From contig CBDUQN010000100.1 of assembly GCA_965369375.1 (NCBI GenBank), positions 1 through 10,840 on the forward strand: DNA of 10,840 nt, read 5' to 3'. Position 1 is the first letter of the stretch, and each line of letters opens with the position of its first letter. Of this stretch, positions 6,424 to 10,840 are shown piece by piece. The notes under the pieces are model-generated. The model worked only from the letters and a program-made list of their open reading frames with translations. It was not told where the DNA came from and ran no database searches. Both the position numbers and the translations under genes were made by a program. The stretch is from CBDUQN01 sp965369375. GTDB lineage: Bacteria > Krumholzibacteriota > Krumholzibacteriia > Krumholzibacteriales > Krumholzibacteriaceae.

Positions 6424-8217
6424 ATGATGAGGGTAGCTCTCTATATCGCTACGACTCTGGTCATTTCGGCGTTAACGGCTCAAGCGGCATTCGGCGATGC
6501 GATCGTTATTACACGGGCGATGAAGGCATCGACGATCGCTGAGATTTTTATAACCGATGACAGCGTGCGTGTCGAGTTCGAGATCGGCGTCATGGACGTA
6601 GACGCCTTTCATAATATCATGCCCGATGAGCTCTACAAGCATCTCGGGCGTCCGCCGGTTCCCTTCCCGGAGAGAATACGAAAGTTTCTGCGTGAAGACT
6701 GGATCATTCGATCCGATAACGGGGAGCAGCTTGATGGCATTATCAAGCAGATTGTCCCGAGACGCCGTATCAAACGGGATGAGATTACCGGTGAGCCCCT
6801 CCCCATGACGGATGAAGAGCCCGAGCCGGTTGTATTTATCGAGATCGGCTATCCGCTGCGTGGGAAACTGAAATCATTGACTTTCAATCCGATAAGGAAT
6901 GAAGAGAAATATGCGATCGCTAACATCGGATTCATTGTCTATCACCGGGGACTTCCCGTGAACGATTTCCGACACCTGGGAGGATCCGAGAAGCTCGACC
7001 TCGATTGGGATGATCCGTGGTACTCAAAGTTCGAGAACAGAAATCTTCGCCGGCAGTTCTATTCTCCGATCTCCGTATTTCTCTATGTCGAGCATTACGA
7101 GGTGCGAAAGGAGATTGTGCTTCGCGCGCGGGACCTGCAGCAGTGGCTCGATCTCGGTCTCGAGGGCAAAGATACCATTACCGTTGCAGAGCAGGAGGAG
7201 ATCAAGCAGAAGGCGGCTGATTTTCTCAACGATCATACACCGGTTGCAATCGACGGAGAGCCCGCAGTGGGGACACTCGATCGCGTTCATTTCATTTATA
7301 GAACCTTGCGAACGAGCGGCGTTTTCATTCCGCCCCGTGACCTGGAGACGGTATCGGCGACACTCGGAGTGATCTTCGTCTATCCGAGAGACGGGCTCCC
7401 GCAGGAAGTGACACTCGGGTGGGATCTCTTCGAGGGGAGAATTCAGAGCATACCTGCAACCGCGACCGATGAAGCGGGCGGGCTTCCGTTCATTCTGACT
7501 CCAGACGATGCGATCCTTAAATGGCAGAATTTTCTCAAATCTCCGACCATTCCTGGTCTCGTCGATATAGCGGAGCCCCCGCAGCGGAAAATCGGATTGA
7601 CGTTGATCGCTCTCTTCAGCAGTATCGCATTGGTTGCTATGATTGTATTTTATATCAGACGGGCATCCCATGGAAAGAAGCCTCCCGTTTGGGCATGGGC
7701 GGCGGCCGGAGTTCTCGTTGTGATTATCTCCCTGTCATTTCCCCGGGGTGTAATGGAGCCGCGACTGTCTAAAGAAGAGGTACCGGCGGTTGTCACGGCA
7801 CTCCTTGAAAATATATACCGCGCATTCGATTTTCGCGACGAGGGTTTCATTTACGATGCATTGGAACGAAGCGCTGCGGGAGACGTGCTGACGGATGTAT
7901 ATCTGCAGACGCGCAGGAGTCTCGAGCTCAAGAACCAGGGCGGCGCGCGGGCAAAGGTCAAAGAGGTTGCGATGCTGAGTGCCGAGAGCGAGCCGCTCGA
8001 GGGCGAGCTCGGATTCGTGGCCGACTGCACGTGGAATGTCTCAGGATCGGTTTTGCACTGGGGACACGTTCATAGCCGCATGAATCAGCTCGCGGCGCGT
8101 CTCGTTGTCAAGGAGATCGGCGGGATCTGGAAAATCACCGACCTCGAGCTCCTCGAGGAGAAGCGAATCGATCCAACCCGGCAAGCACCGGTTTCACGGG
8201 GGACGTCTGGATCATGA
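6424..8217 (+). CDS. Unrecognised exported two-helix membrane protein, first gene of the ABC operon
   Basis: I cannot name a family for this 597-residue protein. Residues 1-24 form a signal peptide (hydrophobic 4-20, AFG-DA cleavage). A large extracytoplasmic part (25-388) follows, rich in beta-strand-like stretches and charged loops. Two membrane helices come next, at about 389-411 and 420-439, joined by a short basic loop (IRRASHGKKP). The C-terminal part (440-597) would again lie outside the cytoplasm. It contains the cluster His545-Trp-Gly-His548-Val-His550, a possible metal site. The gene start has no clear ribosome site; ATG codons at 6424 and 6427 are both possible. Its stop TGA overlaps the ATPase start in ATGA (8214-8217), so the products are probably made together and may assemble. 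An accessory or partner role for the transporter is inferred from position only. Confidence 0.75.
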   Translation: MMRVALYIATTLVISALTAQAAFGDAIVITRAMKASTIAEIFITDDSVRVEFEIGVMDVDAFHNIMPDELYKHLGRPPVPFPERIRKFLREDWIIRSDNGEQLDGIIKQIVPRRRIKRDEITGEPLPMTDEEPEPVVFIEIGYPLRGKLKSLTFNPIRNEEKYAIANIGFIVYHRGLPVNDFRHLGGSEKLDLDWDDPWYSKFENRNLRRQFYSPISVFLYVEHYEVRKEIVLRARDLQQWLDLGLEGKDTITVAEQEEIKQKAADFLNDHTPVAIDGEPAVGTLDRVHFIYRTLRTSGVFIPPRDLETVSATLGVIFVYPRDGLPQEVTLGWDLFEGRIQSIPATATDEAGGLPFILTPDDAILKWQNFLKSPTIPGLVDIAEPPQRKIGLTLIALFSSIALVAMIVFYIRRASHGKKPPVWAWAAAGVLVVIISLSFPRGVMEPRLSKEEVPAVVTALLENIYRAFDFRDEGFIYDALERSAAGDVLTDVYLQTRRSLELKNQGGARAKVKEVAMLSAESEPLEGELGFVADCTWNVSGSVLHWGHVHSRMNQLAARLVVKEIGGIWKITDLELLEEKRIDPTRQAPVSRGTSGS

Positions 8218-8882
8218 TTACGATTCAATCACTCGGGTTTCATTATCCCACTGGTGGATTTCGTCTGCATATTCCGGATTTCACGGTAGAGAAGAAGGAA
8301 CGGGTCGCCGTCATCGGTCCGAGCGGGTCGGGTAAGACGACGTTCCTTAATATTATCGCAGGCATACTGACACCGGACACGGGCACCGTGGGCGTGAGCG
8401 ATGTTACTGTCAGCGGACTGAGCGATGCGGGCAGACGCGAATTCCGGATCACCAATATAGGGTTCGTTTTCCAGGACTTCGAGCTGCTCGATTACCTCAA
8501 TGTCATGGATAACATTCTCCACCCCTACCGGATCACGGGGGCGCTGAAACTCGACATCGCCGTGCGGGAGCGCGCGGCGGCCCTCGCGGAAGATATGGGG
8601 ATAGGCGACAAGCTCGATCGCATGGCGAACGATCTCTCGCATGGCGAGAAGCAGCGCGCGGCCATCTGTCGGGCACTGCTGCCGAGGCCCAAGGTGATCC
8701 TCGCCGACGAGGCGACGGGGAACCTCGATCCCAAGAACAAGTTTCGCATCCTCGATCTCCTCTTTCGGAGCGTCGACGAGCACGACACGACACTTCTCGC
8801 GGTAACACATGACCACGAGCTTCTCGAGCGGTTCGGTAGAGTGATCGATTTTCACGACTTCCAGGGTGGTGAGGGCGGATGA
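8214..8882 (+). CDS. ABC transporter ATP-binding protein, LolD/MacB type
   Basis: This 222-residue ATPase is the normal size for a stand-alone LolD/FtsE/MacB-like nucleotide-binding subunit and would power the permease encoded next. All motifs are present: Walker A GPSGSGKT (35-42), Q-loop Gln87 (FVFQDFELL), signature LSHGEKQR (141-148), Walker B VILADEATGNLD (161-172) with catalytic Glu166, and H-loop His199 (AVTHDH). The signature carries His in place of the second-position Gly of the usual LSGGQ. Such changes occur in this group and need not impair activity. A purine block GGGGGA (8198-8203) lies ten bases before the ATG. The gene overlaps its neighbour at each end, so translation of the three genes appears coupled. 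The sequence places it with MacB/LolD-type ATPases rather than with ZnuC-type metal-importer ATPases, though I judge this by eye. Confidence 0.93.
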   Translation: MITIQSLGFHYPTGGFRLHIPDFTVEKKERVAVIGPSGSGKTTFLNIIAGILTPDTGTVGVSDVTVSGLSDAGRREFRITNIGFVFQDFELLDYLNVMDNILHPYRITGALKLDIAVRERAAALAEDMGIGDKLDRMANDLSHGEKQRAAICRALLPRPKVILADEATGNLDPKNKFRILDLLFRSVDEHDTTLLAVTHDHELLERFGRVIDFHDFQGGEGG

Positions 8883-10060
8883 TGGACAGCATCTTTATTG
8901 CATGGAAGTATCTCAATTTCAACAAGTTAAAGACGGCAACGATGGTCGCCTGCATCGTGCTGATCGCCTTTCTGCCGATGGCGCTCGAGCTCCTGCTCGA
9001 CGAGAGCGAACGGCAGCTCCTCTCTCGCGCCGTCTCGACACCGCTCATCGTGGGCGCCAAGGGGAGCTCGCTCGATCTTGTTATGAACACGATATATTTC
9101 GGCGACGAGGTGCCGGAGATCATCACGATGGCCGCGGCGGAGCGTATCGCCGAATCGGATCTCGCCCTGCCGATACCCCTCTATGTCCGTTTTCATGCGA
9201 GGCGGCATCCGATCGTGGGCACGACGATCGATTATTTCGACTTTCGCGGGCTCGAGCTCGCGGCGGGCAGACAACTCACGATGATCGGCGATTGTGTGAT
9301 CGGCGCGACCGTCGCAGAGCGTCTCGATCTCGAACCGGGAAGCAGTATTGTTTCATCACCGGAGAGCATATTCGATCTCGCCGGCGTCTATCCGCTCAAG
9401 ATGAATGTCGTCGGCGTGCTCGAAAAATCGTATACATCCGATGATCTCGCCGTCTTCGTTGATCTCAAGACTGCGTGGGTCATGCAGGGTCTCGTTCACG
9501 GGCACGAGGATCTCTCCAGGGTGAAAGATCCGCAGTTGATACTCGAGCGCGACGAGAAGAACATCACCGGCAGTCCCAAGGTCTACGAATACACGGAAAT
9601 ATCAGATGAGAATATAGGCGATTTCCATTTTCACGGCGACCCTGCAACGGCCCCCATTACGGCGGTGCTCGCCGTGCCGAACGACGAGAAATCCGGGACG
9701 ATCCTCAGGGGACGGTACCTCTCCGAGGGGGAGATGCACCAGATCGTAAAACCCTCTGAAGTTATCGATACGCTTCTTCAGAACATATTTCGCATAAAGA
9801 ACGTGCTCGATGCTGTGATCGTCGTGGTCGGTTTCGGAACGATTATCGCGATCGTTCTCGTATTCGCCCTTTCGCTTCGGCTCAGACAGCGCGAGATACA
9901 GACGATATTCAAGATCGGGTGCCGGCGGATGACGATCGCGCGGCTCATCGCAGCGGAGATCTCCATCATTGTGCTCTTCAGTGCTGTGATCTGTGTTGCA
10001 TTGCTCCTGTTGGTCGGCCGTTACGACAACGATCTCGTTCGGACATTGTTTATACGTTAG
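8879..10060 (+). CDS. FtsX/MacB-type ABC permease with a short C-terminus
   Basis: The 393-residue protein begins with one membrane helix (about 20-39). A large extracytoplasmic domain (40-305) of the MacB periplasmic-core kind follows, then helices at 308-333 and 358-379. The cytoplasmic link LRLRQREIQTIFKIGCRRMTIARLI (333-357) is the typical FtsX-domain coupling loop (REI..IFKIG). Standard members have a fourth helix, but this one ends 14 residues after helix three. The next gene starts 17 bases later, so the short end is a real stop in this sequence, not a window cut. The extracytoplasmic domain holds His-rich spots, VHGHED (206-211) and FHFHGD (249-254). ATG at 8879 overlaps the ATPase stop. 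ATG at 8882 is better spaced (six bases) from GAGGG at 8871-8875, so residue 1 may be dropped. The product should form a transporter with the preceding ATPase. Confidence 0.9.
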   Translation: MMDSIFIAWKYLNFNKLKTATMVACIVLIAFLPMALELLLDESERQLLSRAVSTPLIVGAKGSSLDLVMNTIYFGDEVPEIITMAAAERIAESDLALPIPLYVRFHARRHPIVGTTIDYFDFRGLELAAGRQLTMIGDCVIGATVAERLDLEPGSSIVSSPESIFDLAGVYPLKMNVVGVLEKSYTSDDLAVFVDLKTAWVMQGLVHGHEDLSRVKDPQLILERDEKNITGSPKVYEYTEISDENIGDFHFHGDPATAPITAVLAVPNDEKSGTILRGRYLSEGEMHQIVKPSEVIDTLLQNIFRIKNVLDAVIVVVGFGTIIAIVLVFALSLRLRQREIQTIFKIGCRRMTIARLIAAEISIIVLFSAVICVALLLLVGRYDNDLVRTLFIR

Positions 10061-10076
10061 AGAGGAGTAGGTTTTT

Positions 10077-10840
10077 ATGGTTACGCAAAAAGCTGATTCA
10101 GGCTCGAAATTACTCGTTCTATTGTTTGTCATGATTGTTGCACAGGCGGTCTTGTTCCCGTTTCATTCGGCCTGCGGTGAAGATGCGAAGAAGCTCGCGG
10201 TATATACGGTTAACTATCCGCTCAAGTATTTCGCAGAGCGCATCGCCGGCGATCATGCGTCCGTCGTATTTCCCGCGCCCGCCGATGGCGATCCTGCATT
10301 CTGGATGCCCGACACCGAGACGATCGCACAGTACCAGAAGGCCGATTTCATCCTGCTCAATGGAGCTGCATATGCGAAATGGGTCCCGAAAGTGACACTG
10401 CCGCAGTTCAGGTTGATCAATACATCTGCCGGCTTCGAGAAGGATTATATCGAAATCGAGAGCTCCCTTACACACAGCCACGGCCCCGGCGGCGAGCATT
10501 CGCACGCGGGGACGGCTTTCACGACATGGCTGGATTTTTCGCAGGCCGCAGAGCAGGCGCGGATGATCATGGAAGTGCTCGGCCGCAAGAGACCCGAGCA
10601 CAAAAAGATATTCCAGGAAAATTTCGAGTCGTTCGAAAAAGAGCTGCTCGCGCTCGACAAAGAGATCGAGGCGCTCGTCTCGAAGAAACAGGATCAGCCG
10701 CTTGTCGCCTCGCACCCCGTATACCAGTACTTCGCGAGGCGGTATCAGCTCAACCTCGAGAGTGTCATGTGGGAGCCCGACGAGGTGCCGGCAGAGAAGT
10801 TGTGGGCCGAGCTCGAGCACGGCCTCGAGGCGCACCCGGC
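10077..10840 (+). CDS. ZnuA-family metal ABC transporter substrate-binding protein (partial, runs off the right edge)
   Basis: The frame is open to the end of the window: 254 codons plus two bases. GGAG (10064-10067) stands nine bases before the ATG. Residues 11-33 are a signal peptide, with cleavage near SACGE. The protein resembles ZnuA-type binding proteins: AVYTVNYPLKYFAERIAGDH (41-60) is the N-terminal lobe, YQKADFILLNG (86-96) follows, and ASHPVYQYFARRYQL (211-225) carries the conserved ligand His213. A His-rich loop at 132-144 (His133, 135, 141, 143) fits zinc capture. The position of the first ZnuA ligand, normally a PH motif followed by xPS/TD, here reads DPAFWMPD (72-79) with no His. 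The last ligand lies beyond the window. It follows the permease by 16 bases, so it is the fourth known operon gene and probably delivers or senses metal for that transporter. Confidence 0.88.
   Translation, partial: MVTQKADSGSKLLVLLFVMIVAQAVLFPFHSACGEDAKKLAVYTVNYPLKYFAERIAGDHASVVFPAPADGDPAFWMPDTETIAQYQKADFILLNGAAYAKWVPKVTLPQFRLINTSAGFEKDYIEIESSLTHSHGPGGEHSHAGTAFTTWLDFSQAAEQARMIMEVLGRKRPEHKKIFQENFESFEKELLALDKEIEALVSKKQDQPLVASHPVYQYFARRYQLNLESVMWEPDEVPAEKLWAELEHGLEAHP

Noticed and set aside
8640..8660. An inactive ATPase because the signature reads LSHGE
   Set aside because: Walker A, Walker B, the catalytic Glu, Q-loop and H-loop are all intact, and variants at this signature position are tolerated among ABC ATPases.
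10119..10835. A 238-codon - strand frame at the right end
   Set aside because: It is antisense to the ZnuA-like gene, whose + strand frame is open to the edge with family motifs and a ribosome site.

Overview
The window reads as chromosomal DNA of a Gram-negative bacterium. It encodes a predicted outer-membrane beta-barrel protein, exported enzymes and a periplasmic metal-binding protein. An oxygen-sensitive radical-SAM sulfatase maturase suggests an anaerobic or microaerobic lifestyle. Many genes use CTC (Leu) and GAG (Glu) codons, so CTCGAG strings are common. I cannot fix the phylum from sequence alone. There are seven complete genes and one gene cut by the right edge. No tRNA, rRNA, CRISPR array, transposase or phage gene is visible. 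No gene-free stretch exceeds 300 bases; the longest are 1678-1922 and 6208-6423.

Region 1 (1-4104) is a sulfatase module on the + strand. It holds an exported arylsulfatase-type enzyme, a strong hairpin terminator, a structured intergenic region, an outer-membrane beta-barrel protein, and an anaerobic sulfatase-maturating enzyme (anSME) 46 bases behind the barrel gene. The maturase should convert Cys94 of the sulfatase to formylglycine in the cytoplasm before export. The barrel protein may serve passage of the substrate or product. A Fur-box-like palindrome overlaps a candidate promoter ahead of the sulfatase.

Region 2 (4105-6207) holds a six-helix HdeD-family membrane protein (+) facing an exported metallo-beta-lactamase-fold hydrolase (-). 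The two genes converge on a shared hairpin. The hydrolase resembles the family labelled GntH in databases, but no other guanitoxin genes are present.

Region 3 (6208-10840) is a tightly coupled + strand operon, divergent from the hydrolase. It encodes an unfamiliar exported, two-helix membrane protein, an ABC ATPase of the LolD/MacB type, an FtsX/MacB-type permease that stops after its third helix, and a ZnuA-family metal-binding protein that runs off the window. Start and stop codons overlap at both internal junctions of the first three genes. Pairing a MacB-type ATPase and permease with a ZnuA-like binding protein, instead of a ZnuB/ZnuC importer, is the most unusual system here. I infer a metal (probably zinc) transport or trafficking complex. 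Its direction and substrate are not shown by the sequence.
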